Shown in pieces: positions 1 through 7,987 of a DNA stretch of 26,065 nt. This stretch comes from CADDZP01 sp035948135 (lineage in GTDB: Bacteria > Actinomycetota > Acidimicrobiia > Acidimicrobiales > AC-14), in assembly GCA_035948135.1 (NCBI GenBank), contig DASZJL010000027.1, forward strand, positions 1 through 26,065, read 5' to 3'. The position numbers were made by a program, and so were the translations under genes. The notes under the pieces were generated by a model. That model had not been told where the DNA came from and did no database searches. It worked only from the letters and a program-made list of their open reading frames with translations. Every line of letters begins with the position of its first letter. Positions within the stretch are counted from its first letter, which is position 1.

Positions 1-561
1 AGCCAGCCCGCCCGCCATCAGCCGCTCAGCGATGGCGGCGCGGGTGGCGACGCCCATGAGGATGACGATCGTGCCGCCCAGCCGGGCGACCGCGTCCCAG
101 TCGGTTTCGGTCGCCGCCCACGGATCCTCGTGGCCGGTGACCACGGTGAATGACGTCGACAGCCCTCGGTAGGTGACCGGCACGCCCGCGTAGGCGGCCA
201 CACCCACCGCCGACGTGATGCCGGGGACGACCTCGAACGGCACGCCGGCGTCGAGCAAAGCCTGCGCCTCCTCGCCGCCGCGTGCGAACACGAACGGGTC
301 GCCACCCTTGAGGCGCACGACCTCCTTCCCGGAGCGCCCGTGCGCAACCAACAGCGCGTTGATCTCCTCCTGGGGGACGCTCGGGTGGCCCGGCATCTTT
401 CCCACGCTGATGCGCTCCGCGCCGGGCGGCGCCAGATCCAAGAGCGACGCCACCGAAAGCCGGTCGTAGACGACGACGTCGGCCCGACGAAGCACCGCCG
501 CGCCCTTGACCGTCAACAGCTCCGGATCCCCGGGCCCGGCGCCCACCAGATAGACCGTCAC
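1..561 (-). CDS. cobA: Uroporphyrinogen-III C-methyltransferase, 3' end cut by the window
   Basis: The enzyme (SUMT) uses two S-adenosylmethionines to convert uroporphyrinogen III to precorrin-2, the branch point to siroheme and cobalamin. The frame opens with a GTG whose first base overlaps the hemC stop (GTGA, 561-558), a typical translational-coupling overlap. The translation begins VTVYLVGAGPGDPELLTVKG, the N-terminal SUMT signature. It continues with GKMPGHPSVPQEEIN, the VRLKGGDPFVFARGGEEA motif, PGITSAVGVAAYAGVPVT and VTGHEDP, all family hallmarks. The 187 visible codons stay open to base 1. In many actinobacteria this domain is fused to uroporphyrinogen-III synthase (HemD). No hemD lies elsewhere in this cluster, so a CobA-HemD fusion continuing outside the window is plausible but cannot be seen. 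Identity is secure; the full architecture is not. Confidence 0.93.
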   Translation of the reverse strand, partial: MTVYLVGAGPGDPELLTVKGAAVLRRADVVVYDRLSVASLLDLAPPGAERISVGKMPGHPSVPQEEINALLVAHGRSGKEVVRLKGGDPFVFARGGEEAQALLDAGVPFEVVPGITSAVGVAAYAGVPVTYRGLSTSFTVVTGHEDPWAATETDWDAVARLGGTIVILMGVATRAAIAERLMAGGLA

Positions 562-1445
562 GTTCCTGTCACCTCAGACAGCAGCGCGGTCGCGCCTCCT
601 TCGTCGAGCAGGTGGCGGGCAACCGCCCGACCGAGGACGACGGCGGCGTCGCCGGCGTCGGTGTGGCGCAGGAGGACGTGGCCGTCGAGGCTGGCGATCA
701 TCCCGGTGAGCGTCAGCCGATCGCCGTTGCCGACCAGCGCCAACGCCCCCACCGGGAGCTGGCAGCCCTCGCCGATCTCTCGCAAGAAGGCGCGTTCGGC
801 CTCCACGGCGCGCCGAGACGGAGCATGGTCGATGCCGGCGAGCGCGTCGCGCACCACAACGTCGTCGGTCCGACACTCGACGGCGAGCGCCCCTTGGCCC
901 ACTTGGGGGAGGACGATCGACGGATCCAGTAACTCGTCGATCACGAACGTGCGCTCGAGCCGGCGCAACGCGGCCGCCGCGACAACGATGGCGTCGAACT
1001 CGGAAGCCTTGGCCAGCCGCGTGTCGATGTTGCCGCGCAGGCCGGCGAAGGTGAGATCCGGCCTGGCCCACGCCAGCTGCGCGCGCCGTCGCACCGATCC
1101 CGTCCCCACCCGCGCCCCGACCGGCAGCCCCTCGAGCGTCGACCCGACCAGGGCGTCGCGGGGGTCCTCCCGCTCGGGGATGGCGGCGATGACGAGACCA
1201 TCCGGTGACTCCGACGGCAGGTCCTTGGCCGAGTGCACGGCGAAGTCGGCCCGACCGTCGAGCACCGCGGCCTGGACCTCCTTGACGAACACACCTTGGC
1301 CGCCCATCTCCCAGATGGCGACGTCGGTTCGTTGGTCTCCCATCGTCTGCACAACGACGGGCTCAACCGGTTCCCCCAGGGCAGCAGCGACAAGGTCGGT
1401 CTGCAGCCGTGCCAACGCACTGGCGCGGGTCGCGGCCCGCAGCAT
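558..1445 (-). CDS. hemC: Porphobilinogen deaminase (hydroxymethylbilane synthase)
   Basis: It condenses four porphobilinogens into hydroxymethylbilane in the cytoplasm. The 295-residue product has the family's usual length. It begins MLRAATRASALARLQTDLVA. It contains the catalytic aspartate in HSAKDLPSE (D75), the substrate-binding VGTGSVRRRAQL and LRGNIDTRL stretches, and the dipyrromethane-cofactor cysteine in GEGCQLPVGA (C228). A longer frame opens at 1493, but its extra N-terminus overlaps hemA and does not look like HemC. The ATG at 1445 lies four bases after the hemA stop and gives the canonical N-terminus, so I prefer it. The gene sits between hemA and cobA, overlapping cobA by four bases, so it is clearly part of one operon. 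Confidence 0.96.
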   Translation of the reverse strand: MLRAATRASALARLQTDLVAAALGEPVEPVVVQTMGDQRTDVAIWEMGGQGVFVKEVQAAVLDGRADFAVHSAKDLPSESPDGLVIAAIPEREDPRDALVGSTLEGLPVGARVGTGSVRRRAQLAWARPDLTFAGLRGNIDTRLAKASEFDAIVVAAAALRRLERTFVIDELLDPSIVLPQVGQGALAVECRTDDVVVRDALAGIDHAPSRRAVEAERAFLREIGEGCQLPVGALALVGNGDRLTLTGMIASLDGHVLLRHTDAGDAAVVLGRAVARHLLDEGGATALLSEVTGT

Positions 1446-1449
1446 CGGG

Positions 1450-2709
1450 CTAAAGATCGAAGAGGTCGCGCAGGGCGTCGGACAAGCGCTCACCCTTCGG
1501 CGTGCCGGCCGCGTCCTTCAGCCGCACGGTCGGGTCGTGCAGGAGCTTGGCCAGCACGCTGCGCGTGACCGCTTCGACCGCCTCACGCTGCTTGGGATCG
1601 AGCCCCTCGAGCCGGCCCCGCTGACGCTCCAGCTCGGCGATGCGCAGCGACTCGGCACGATCGCGCAGGGCACTGATCGTCGGCGCCACCTCGCGGGCGT
1701 TGATGCTGTCGTTGAACCGATCACGCTCGTCCTCGACGATGGCGCGCACCCGTCCGACCTCGCGCCGCCGCTCGGCCAGGCCCGCCTCGACGAAGGCGCG
1801 GACGTCGTCGAGGTCGAGCAGCTCGACGCCCGGCAGCTCGGCCACGGACGGATCGATGTCGCGGGGCATGGCCACGTCGACGATGAGCAGCGGGCGCCCG
1901 CGGCGCGCCTCCACAACGGGAGCGAGGTCGGTGTGGTCCACGATCGCCGACGGGGCGCCCGTAGACGTGAGCAGCACGTCGATCTCAGCCAGCGCGTCCT
2001 GCAACCCGTCGAGCTGCACGGCTCGGCCGCCGACTCGCGACGCAAGGGCCACGGCCCGGTCCCACGTGCGGTTGGCGACGAACACCTGGGCGCCGGCGAT
2101 GCCGGCCACGGCGACGGCCATGCTCTCGCCGACATCGCCCGCCCCGAGCAGCAGGATGCGCTTTCCTTCGAGCGAACCGAGCCGGCGGGCGGCCATGTCG
2201 ACAGCAGCGTGGGCCAGCGACGTGGTGCCCCGGGCGATGGCGGTCTCGGTGCGGGCCCGCTTGCCGGCGATCAGCGCATGGCGGAACAGGGCGGCCAGCC
2301 GGGGGCCGGTGGTGCCTTCCTCCTGCGCCGACTGCCAGGCCTGCCGGACCTGACCCAAGATCTCGCTCTCACCGACCACGACCGAGTCGAGGCCCGCCGC
2401 CACCGAGAACAGATGGTTGACGGCACCCTCGTCGAAGTACGTGTACAGGTGGTCGGTGAAGTCCTCGGGCGGGATGAACGCCAGCTCGCTCAATGCGTTC
2501 CGGATGTCCTGCACAGCGCCGTGGTAGCGCTCGGCGACGGCGTACACCTCGGTGCGATGGCACGTGGACAGCACCACGACCTCACTGACGTGCTCGCGCC
2601 CAGCCAGATCACTCAGGACCTTGGGCAGGCGGACAGGCGACACGTTGACTCGCTCGAGCAGCTCGAGCGGCACGGTCCGATGGTTCAGTCCGACGACGAC
2701 GACAGACAC
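1450..2709 (-). CDS. hemA: Glutamyl-tRNA reductase
   Basis: It reduces glutamyl-tRNA(Glu) with NADPH to glutamate-1-semialdehyde, the committed step of the C5 tetrapyrrole pathway. The 419-residue product starts MSVVVVGLNHRTVPLELLER. The nucleophilic cysteine is C50 in STCHRTEVY, where the more usual form is STCNRTEVY. The NADPH fold follows (ILLLGAGDVGESMAVAVAG), then VANRTWDRA, VDVAMPRDIDPSV and a C-terminal helical dimerisation region. The first 25 bases overlap the end of the upstream siroheme gene, and hemC starts four bases after its stop. Rex represses hemACD in Streptomyces, which suggests the same control here because rex is the first gene of this cluster. hemL and hemB are not in the window. 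Confidence 0.97.
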   Translation of the reverse strand: MSVVVVGLNHRTVPLELLERVNVSPVRLPKVLSDLAGREHVSEVVVLSTCHRTEVYAVAERYHGAVQDIRNALSELAFIPPEDFTDHLYTYFDEGAVNHLFSVAAGLDSVVVGESEILGQVRQAWQSAQEEGTTGPRLAALFRHALIAGKRARTETAIARGTTSLAHAAVDMAARRLGSLEGKRILLLGAGDVGESMAVAVAGIAGAQVFVANRTWDRAVALASRVGGRAVQLDGLQDALAEIDVLLTSTGAPSAIVDHTDLAPVVEARRGRPLLIVDVAMPRDIDPSVAELPGVELLDLDDVRAFVEAGLAERRREVGRVRAIVEDERDRFNDSINAREVAPTISALRDRAESLRIAELERQRGRLEGLDPKQREAVEAVTRSVLAKLLHDPTVRLKDAAGTPKGERLSDALRDLFDL

Positions 2710-3311
2710 GCGTGCAGGCGCTCCCTTGCATCGGCCACTTGGCCGTTCTTGATCAGTTCGAGCATGTCGGAGTCAAGGGCCTTCTGCCAATTCCTACCCT
2801 CCGTAGAACCCCCACCCTCGCGTATCGCTTCCCGCTCGGCGGCCAGCAGGTCGACCAGCACCTCGTACTCCGGCCCGATCTCGACCGCGAGCCGCTCCTT
2901 GAGCCAGGACGCCAGCGCCGGGCTACGCCCGCCGGTCGAGACCGTGACCATGAGCGGCCCCCGGCGGACGACCGCCGGCAGGGTGAACGAGCAGTTGTCA
3001 GGGTCGTCGGCACTGTTGACCCAGACCCCGGCCGCTTCCCCGTCGTCGTAAACCGCCTTGTTGGTGGCCCCCGACTCGGTAGCAGCGACGGCGAGGCGGT
3101 ATCCGGAGACCTCTCCCACGTTGTACGAACGTTCCTCCCAGGTGACCGGCAGAGCACGGACCTCGGTCCCGATCTGCTCGGCGACCACGTGGACCTCGGC
3201 GCCGCAGGCCAGCAGGCCAGCCGCCTTCTCGGCTGCCACCGGACCGCCGCCGACGACGAGACAGGGCTTCCCCTCGACGATGAGGTTCACCGGGTACTGC
3301 TGGGGGAGCAT
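2685..3311 (-). CDS. Precorrin-2 dehydrogenase / sirohydrochlorin ferrochelatase (CysG N-terminal / Met8 type)
   Basis: The product is 208 residues of the Met8/CysG-B family, which oxidises precorrin-2 with NAD and may insert iron to finish siroheme. The ATG at 3311 gives MLPQQYPVNLIVEGKPCLVV followed by the nucleotide-binding loop GGGPVAAEKAAGL. The family core is clear: VNSADDPDNCSFTLPAVV carries the aspartates (D102/D103) near the catalytic position, followed by VSTGGRSPALASWLKERL. A longer frame from 3440 would overlap rex with an arginine- and serine-rich, non-homologous extension, so I reject it. The start lies 7 bases after the rex stop and the end overlaps hemA by 25 bases. With the downstream CobA this supplies siroheme, so the operon serves both haem and siroheme. 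Whether it also chelates iron cannot be read from sequence. Confidence 0.9.
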   Translation of the reverse strand: MLPQQYPVNLIVEGKPCLVVGGGPVAAEKAAGLLACGAEVHVVAEQIGTEVRALPVTWEERSYNVGEVSGYRLAVAATESGATNKAVYDDGEAAGVWVNSADDPDNCSFTLPAVVRRGPLMVTVSTGGRSPALASWLKERLAVEIGPEYEVLVDLLAAEREAIREGGGSTEGRNWQKALDSDMLELIKNGQVADARERLHACLSSSSD

Positions 3312-3318
3312 CAGGGCG

Positions 3319-4047
3319 CTACGGGACGGAGGCCAGCTCGGAGATGGCGGCCCCCGCCTCTCCCGCACCCGTACGCCGCTGCTGGTAGTAGGAGAGGATC
3401 TGCAGCTCGATCGAAAGGTCGACCTTGCGGAGCGAGACATCCTCGGGAACCGCCAGGACGACCGGCGCGAAGTTCAGGATCGACGTCACGCCCGCCGCCA
3501 CCAGGCGGTCGGCGACCTCTTGGGCGACCGCGGCGGGCGTGGCCACGATGCCGATGGCGATGCGTTCCTCGGCGACCAGCGTGTCCAGTTCGTCCACCCC
3601 GCGCACCCGCAAGCCGGCCACCGCCTCGCCCCGCTTGGAGGGATCGGAGTCGACGAGGGCGGCGACGCGGAAACCGCGCTCGGAGAAGCCCTTGTAGTTG
3701 GCCAGAGCATGGCCGAGGTTGCCGATGCCGACGATGACGACCGGCCAGTCCTGGGTGAGGCCCAACTCCCGGCTGATCTGGAAGAGCAGGTACTCGACGT
3801 CGTAGCCGACGCCGCGGGTGCCATAGGACCCGAGGTAGGAAAGGTCTTTCCGGACCTTGGCGGCGTTCACGCCTGCCATCTCGGCCAGGCGCTCCGACGA
3901 CACCGTGGTGGTCTTGGCGTCGGCCGCCTCGAGCAGCGACCGCAGATATAGGGGCAGGCGGGCGACGGTGGCTTCCGGGATGCGGCGCCGGGGCCGCTCG
4001 TTTTCGCCCGGAACGTCGGGTTCTCCTCCAGCCAGCCGCTTGACCAT
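3319..4047 (-). CDS. rex: Redox-sensing transcriptional repressor Rex
   Basis: Rex senses the NADH/NAD+ ratio: it binds DNA when NADH is low and leaves when NADH rises. The 242-residue product has the two expected parts. A winged helix covers about residues 22-85 (IPEATVARLPLYLRSL, MAGVNAAKVRKDLSYLG, GTRGVGYDVEYL). A Rossmann domain carries VVIVGIGNLGHALANY (glycines 107, 109 and 112) and ALVDSDPSKRG. The swapped C-terminal helix reads VDLSIELQILSYYQQRR. It is the first gene of the rex-siroheme-hemA-hemC-cobA operon, a layout similar to rex-hemACD of Streptomyces, where Rex autoregulates. A possible half-operator lies 30-37 bases upstream of the start. The start is the ATG at 4047; about 20 residues precede the wing domain, which is normal for actinobacterial Rex. 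Confidence 0.96.
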   Translation of the reverse strand: MVKRLAGGEPDVPGENERPRRRIPEATVARLPLYLRSLLEAADAKTTTVSSERLAEMAGVNAAKVRKDLSYLGSYGTRGVGYDVEYLLFQISRELGLTQDWPVVIVGIGNLGHALANYKGFSERGFRVAALVDSDPSKRGEAVAGLRVRGVDELDTLVAEERIAIGIVATPAAVAQEVADRLVAAGVTSILNFAPVVLAVPEDVSLRKVDLSIELQILSYYQQRRTGAGEAGAAISELASVP

Positions 4048-4076
4048 GCCGGCGATGGTACCGACCGAGGGCCCTA

Positions 4077-4084
4077 TTTCACAA
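4077..4084. promoter_or_regulatory. Possible Rex half-operator upstream of rex
   Basis: TTTCACAA matches one arm of the Rex consensus (TTGTGAA, spacer, TTCACAA). The expected inverted second arm is not present at the normal spacing, so this is at best a degenerate site. Its place 30-37 bases before the rex start fits the known autoregulation of Rex. Confidence 0.3.
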
Positions 4085-4100
4085 TGACACTAGGGGGGGT

Positions 4101-4388
4101 CTACGACTGTTGCTGGTCCCGACTCATGTACTCCTGGATCTTGCGGTTCTCCCAGTCCTTCCCGAAGATCGTGAACGTCCCGTACACCTGAAGGGCGTGG
4201 GCCACGAGACCGACCCCCCACCCGAGCGTCACCCAGTAGAACCACAAGGTGTCGGGACTGGTGATCAGGTTGAGGATGATCAGGAAGGCGTTGACGACGA
4301 TGAACGTCGTCAGGTGCACGTAGAAGCCCCGCAGTTGACCAATGCGGGACTTCGCGGCCCGATATCGCTCGTCTTCCGCCGTTGCCAC
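4101..4388 (-). CDS. Small 2TM-domain membrane protein
   Basis: A 95-residue protein starting at a GTG (VATAEDERYRAAKSRIGQLR). It has a short charged N-terminus, then two hydrophobic helices at about residues 22-42 (VHLTTFIVVNAFLIILNLI) and 48-70 (LWFYWVTLGWGVGLVAHALQV). The tail GKDWENRKIQEYMSRDQQQ is charged. This pattern matches the 2TM domain family (PF13239), often a stand-alone membrane protein or the tail of histidine kinases; no precise function is known. A longer frame to 4604 runs antisense through the next gene and is arginine-rich, so I start at the GTG, which also leaves a 38-base divergent gap to the plus-strand gene at 4427. Confidence 0.78.
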   Translation of the reverse strand: MATAEDERYRAAKSRIGQLRGFYVHLTTFIVVNAFLIILNLITSPDTLWFYWVTLGWGVGLVAHALQVYGTFTIFGKDWENRKIQEYMSRDQQQS

Positions 4389-4426
4389 GAACGTAAGCCT
4401 AAACCCAGCACGCGTACGCTCGCACC

Positions 4427-5158
4427 GTGAGTCAGAGCGCGGTGGCCGCGGGCGCAACGCTCGTCGCCGTCGCCTTCGCCATGTCGACATTCGAGCGGTG
4501 GCTCGACCGCCGCCGGCGCCACGAATTGGCGTGGGCCATCGCCCTGGCGCTGTTCGCGGCAGGCGCGGGCTGCCTCTGGTTGGGCGCCAGTTCGGGCTGG
4601 ACATTGCCGACCTTCCGCGCCTTCTACCTGTTCGGCGCCGTCATCAACGTGCCGGTCCTCGCCCTCGGCACCGTCTACCTCCTCGGCGGACGCAGGGCCG
4701 GCGACCGCACCGCGCTCGTGGTCGGCGCGTTCGCGGCCTTCGCGACCGGGGTCATCGTCGTCGCTCCCGCGCACACCATCCCGAGCGCCACCGCCCTGCC
4801 GCAGGGCTCCGACGTGTTCGGCGTGTTGCCGCGCGTCCTCGCCGCCGTGGCGTCAGCCGGGGGTGCCCTCGTCGTCCTCGGCGGCGCGGTGTGGAGCGCC
4901 TGGCGGCTGCGGCGCGGCCGGCGAATGTGGGCCAACGTCGTGATCGCCGCGGGCACCCTCGTGCTCGGCGCCAGCGGACTTCTCAACTCGGTGCTCGGCG
5001 AGATGGAGGCCTTCGCGGTGACGCTCGCCGTCGGCGTCTCGATCCTCTACGCCGGCTTCCTCCTCGCGGTCACGCCTGCCCGTCGCCCGGCGCCCCCCGC
5101 AGTTCCCGCCGCAGCACCTTCCCCACCAACCCTTGTGGAATCTGGTCCACGAAGGTGA
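4427..5158 (+). CDS. Hypothetical membrane protein with about seven helices
   Basis: A 243-residue protein of unrecognised family starting at GTG 4427. I see about seven hydrophobic segments, near residues 3-20, 35-52, 64-86, 95-113, 130-155, 168-190 and 194-215, separated by short arginine-rich loops (DRRRRHE, GGRRAGDR, WRLRRGRR). A proline- and alanine-rich cytoplasmic tail follows. No catalytic or binding motif stands out. Its last 89 bases overlap the 3' end of the convergent acyl-CoA synthetase gene, so the tail after TPARR is encoded on the strand opposite that gene's C-terminus. The hydrophobic pattern and GTG start support a real gene; the function is unknown. Confidence 0.72.
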   Translation: MSQSAVAAGATLVAVAFAMSTFERWLDRRRRHELAWAIALALFAAGAGCLWLGASSGWTLPTFRAFYLFGAVINVPVLALGTVYLLGGRRAGDRTALVVGAFAAFATGVIVVAPAHTIPSATALPQGSDVFGVLPRVLAAVASAGGALVVLGGAVWSAWRLRRGRRMWANVVIAAGTLVLGASGLLNSVLGEMEAFAVTLAVGVSILYAGFLLAVTPARRPAPPAVPAAAPSPPTLVESGPRR

Positions 5159-6587
5159 CCGACGTCGGGCACTTGTAGCGAGCGAGCCGCTCGGCACAGA
5201 ACTCGATGACCTCCTCCTCTTCGAGGTGGCGGCCAGGCATGGGGACGACGTAGGCCTTCACGGCCTCGCCGGTGTAGGGGTGGTTGACCCCCACCACGCC
5301 GGCCTCGGCGATGCCGGGGTGTTCGAGGAGCGCTTCTTCCACCTCGGCCGGGAACACGTTGAACCCCGACACGATGATCAGGTCCTTCGCCCGGTCGACC
5401 AGATAGAGGTAGCCGTCGTCGTCGGTGACCGCGATGTCGCCCGTCTTCAGCCAGCCGTCGTCGGTGAGGACGAGCGCCGTCGCCTCGAGGTCGTTCCAGT
5501 ATCCCGGGAAGACGTTCCGGCCCCGCACCCAGACCTCACCGGAATCGCCCGAGAGGGCGTCCTCGCCCTCGGCGTCGACGAGCCGCACCTCGACGCCCGG
5601 GAGCGGCAGTCCGATCGAGCCCTTTTTCGGTTCGCCACCGACCAGCGACGAGGACACGATGGGCGACGTCTCGGTCAGGCCGTAGCCCTGCCAGATGGGT
5701 TTGTCGAAGCGGGCCCTGAAGGCGTCGGCGACCTCGTCGGCCAGCGGCGCCCCGCCCGAGACCACGAGGCGGACCGAGGCGAGCGACGAGGCGTCTGCAC
5801 CTGGCACCGACGCCCACGCCCCGAACAACGGCGGGGCACCAGCGACGACGGTGACGCCGTGCTCGCGTACGGCCTCGAGGCTCGAGGCCGGGTCGAAGCG
5901 TTCGAGCAGCACGATCGAGGAGCCGACGTACAGGGCGAGGCCGAGGACTGCGTTCAGGCCGAAGATGTGGAAGAGCGGCAGTACGCCGAGGGCGACGTCG
6001 TCGGGTCCGCCGACCAATCCCGGGTGCGCCTCCACCTGCTGCAAGTTCGCGAGCAGGTTGCCGTGGGTCAGGCGGGCCGCTTTGCGGGGCCCCGCGGTCC
6101 CGGCCGTGAACATGAGGACCGCATCGTCCTGCTCGTCGCGGGCAACAACGGGAGCGGGCTCGCCGCCGAACAGCTCCTCGAGCGGTTCGGCGGTATCGAG
6201 GCGGACCCCCTCGGGCACGAGCACGCGCTCGAGCTCAACCGCCATGCGGTCGACACCCGCGAAGGAATCGCGGCCGCGGGGCCCTACGACGGCCATGCGG
6301 GCGCCGGTCGCCGCGAGCTCGCCCTCGAGCTCCACCGGCGGAGCCTGCGGGTTGAGCGGCACGGCCACGCCGCCGACACCGAGCGTGGCCAGGTACGACA
6401 CGACAAAGAACCACGTGTTGGCGGTGACGATCGCCAGCCGGTCGCCGGGTTCGAGGCCGGCCCGCACCAGACCCCCGCGCAGCTCCTCGACCTGGCGACG
6501 AAGCTGCCCGTAGGTGGTGACGCGGCCCTGACTGATGAGCGCCTTCGAGCTCTCCGCGTGGCGATCGAGCAGCGTCGCGAAGTTCAT
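5070..6587 (-). CDS. AMP-dependent acyl-CoA synthetase/ligase (fatty acid-CoA ligase family)
   Basis: The 505-residue product activates a carboxylate with ATP to an acyl-AMP and then transfers it to CoA. Family motifs in order: a phosphate loop FTAGTAGPRKAARLTH (160-175), LPLFHIFGLN, SGGAPL, QGYGLTETSP (300-309), GWLKTGDIA (D384), VDRAKDLIIVSGFNVFPAEVEE (R399 and the hinge) and the C-terminal catalytic lysine K490 in LVGKVLRREL. The phosphate loop departs from the usual SGTTGxPKG: the proline and final glycine are replaced, though the lysine stays. Substrate chain length cannot be told. Its ATG overlaps the stop of the upstream FAD oxidoreductase by four bases, so the two are co-translated and may act on related substrates. 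It ends inside a tail-to-tail overlap with the membrane protein gene. Confidence 0.9.
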   Translation of the reverse strand: MNFATLLDRHAESSKALISQGRVTTYGQLRRQVEELRGGLVRAGLEPGDRLAIVTANTWFFVVSYLATLGVGGVAVPLNPQAPPVELEGELAATGARMAVVGPRGRDSFAGVDRMAVELERVLVPEGVRLDTAEPLEELFGGEPAPVVARDEQDDAVLMFTAGTAGPRKAARLTHGNLLANLQQVEAHPGLVGGPDDVALGVLPLFHIFGLNAVLGLALYVGSSIVLLERFDPASSLEAVREHGVTVVAGAPPLFGAWASVPGADASSLASVRLVVSGGAPLADEVADAFRARFDKPIWQGYGLTETSPIVSSSLVGGEPKKGSIGLPLPGVEVRLVDAEGEDALSGDSGEVWVRGRNVFPGYWNDLEATALVLTDDGWLKTGDIAVTDDDGYLYLVDRAKDLIIVSGFNVFPAEVEEALLEHPGIAEAGVVGVNHPYTGEAVKAYVVPMPGRHLEEEEVIEFCAERLARYKCPTSVTFVDQIPQGLVGKVLRRELRGAPGDGQA

Positions 6588-7888
6588 CCGAGGAACGCGC
6601 CCTGTTCCTTGAGGGAGCGTTGGAGGTCGTCGACGGTCAGCACGTCGCCGACCAGCAGGGCGGCCGCTGTGCCCGCGGCCTGGCCGAGCGCCATCGAGGG
6701 CGCCATGACGCGGGTCGACGCCAGCGCATCGTGGTCGGCGGAGATACAGCGCCCGGCCACGAAGAGGTTCGAGACGCGGTCGGGCTGCAGGGCACGGAAC
6801 GGGAGCTGGTAGTAGCCGCCTTTCGGCAGCGACCGGTACTCGGTCGACCGCCCAGTGACGTGGTACTCCTGCGGCCAGGCGCCGGCCGCGACCGCGTCCT
6901 CGAACCGAGCCAGACCCGCGATGTCCTCGCCCCGCAGCACGAAGCGACCCACGGCCCGCCGGGTCTCGCGCACACCGAGGGCGGGCGCGGTGTCGGCCAG
7001 GAAGGCCTCCGCGAAGCCGGGGACGTGTTGCTGCACGAATGCGGCCCCCTCTTCGGCCAGGCGCCGGCCCTCGAGCTCGCCGTACGTCGCCTGGGCCAGG
7101 TCGGTGACGTCGAGCGGACCGCCGTCGGCCGCACGCACGCGCGTCATGGCGCCGATCACCTCACCGGGCCGGAACGTCGGGAGCAACGCGCCGCCGTCGC
7201 GGGAGAGATTGTCGCCATGGGCGGCGATGGCCTGGTTGAGGGCATCGGCGCCCGCCGCGAACGCCGCGGTCAGGTCGACGTGCTGCATGACGAACTGCAT
7301 CGATGCGAACTGGCGCTGGCCGGGGTCGCCCATGGTCCACGGCGCGCCGGCGTGCACCACCAGGTCGGCGTCGCCCGTCGCGTCGACGAAGGCACGGGCC
7401 CGCACCGCTTGTGGGCCGCGCTTGGTCGCCACGACGACGGCCTCGAGGCGGTCGCCGTCGACCACCACGTCGCTCACCAGAGCGTGGAGGAACAAGGTGA
7501 TGTTCTCCTCGTCTCCGACGAGACGGTCGAACAGGCGCTTGGCCGCCCACGGCACGTACAGCAGGACCGCGGTGCCCTTGAACGGAATGGGCCCGTTCGC
7601 TGCACCCGCCCCCTTGAGGGCCTCGGCCACCTCCTCGGCGATGCCCTGGGTGACGTAGGCCCAGGACGCGTCCTCGGCGACGTAGAGCCCGCAGATCGTG
7701 CCGACCGAGGCGACCGTGAAGTTCCCGCCGAGGAACCCGTAGCGCTCGAGGAGGCAGACGCTCGCCCCCTGCCTGGCCGCCGCCAGAGCGGCGCCGAGGC
7801 CGGCCGGGCCCCCGCCGGCGACGCAGACGTCGACGTCGGCGACGACCTCGGCCTGCCGGGAGCGCACTTCGACCGTCGAATCCCCCAT
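6584..7888 (-). CDS. FAD-dependent oxidoreductase (FAD_oxidored family)
   Basis: A 434-residue flavoprotein of unknown substrate. The ATG at 7888 places the dinucleotide-binding loop early: VDVCVAGGGPAGLGAALAAA (GGGPAG, residues 25-30), then LLERYGFLGGNFT, the pattern of the PF12831 family. Further marks are VDATGDADLVVHAGAP, ETRRAVGRFVLRGEDI and the C-terminal FAD-contacting stretch NLFVAGRCISADHDALASTRVMAPSMALGQAAGTAA. A longer frame to 8080 adds 64 arginine- and proline-rich residues across the divergent CAP gene and is unlikely. Its stop overlaps the start of the acyl-CoA synthetase. Members of this family are often labelled as xanthan lyase-associated or hypothetical, so I do not assign a reaction. 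Confidence 0.87.
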   Translation of the reverse strand: MGDSTVEVRSRQAEVVADVDVCVAGGGPAGLGAALAAARQGASVCLLERYGFLGGNFTVASVGTICGLYVAEDASWAYVTQGIAEEVAEALKGAGAANGPIPFKGTAVLLYVPWAAKRLFDRLVGDEENITLFLHALVSDVVVDGDRLEAVVVATKRGPQAVRARAFVDATGDADLVVHAGAPWTMGDPGQRQFASMQFVMQHVDLTAAFAAGADALNQAIAAHGDNLSRDGGALLPTFRPGEVIGAMTRVRAADGGPLDVTDLAQATYGELEGRRLAEEGAAFVQQHVPGFAEAFLADTAPALGVRETRRAVGRFVLRGEDIAGLARFEDAVAAGAWPQEYHVTGRSTEYRSLPKGGYYQLPFRALQPDRVSNLFVAGRCISADHDALASTRVMAPSMALGQAAGTAAALLVGDVLTVDDLQRSLKEQGAFLG

Positions 7889-7987
7889 GAGCGGCAGACA
7901 GTACAGGTGGCCAAGGGGACTAGTGCGGGGTGACCATTCGGGGCCTGCCCGGTCAAGGCCAGGGCGTCGCCGTCCGATCCTCCGCAC

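Noticed and set aside
340..3051. A 903-codon plus-strand open frame
   Set aside because: It runs antisense to cobA, hemC, hemA and the siroheme gene. Its translation is rich in Arg, Ala and Ser with no domain, a normal effect of high GC.
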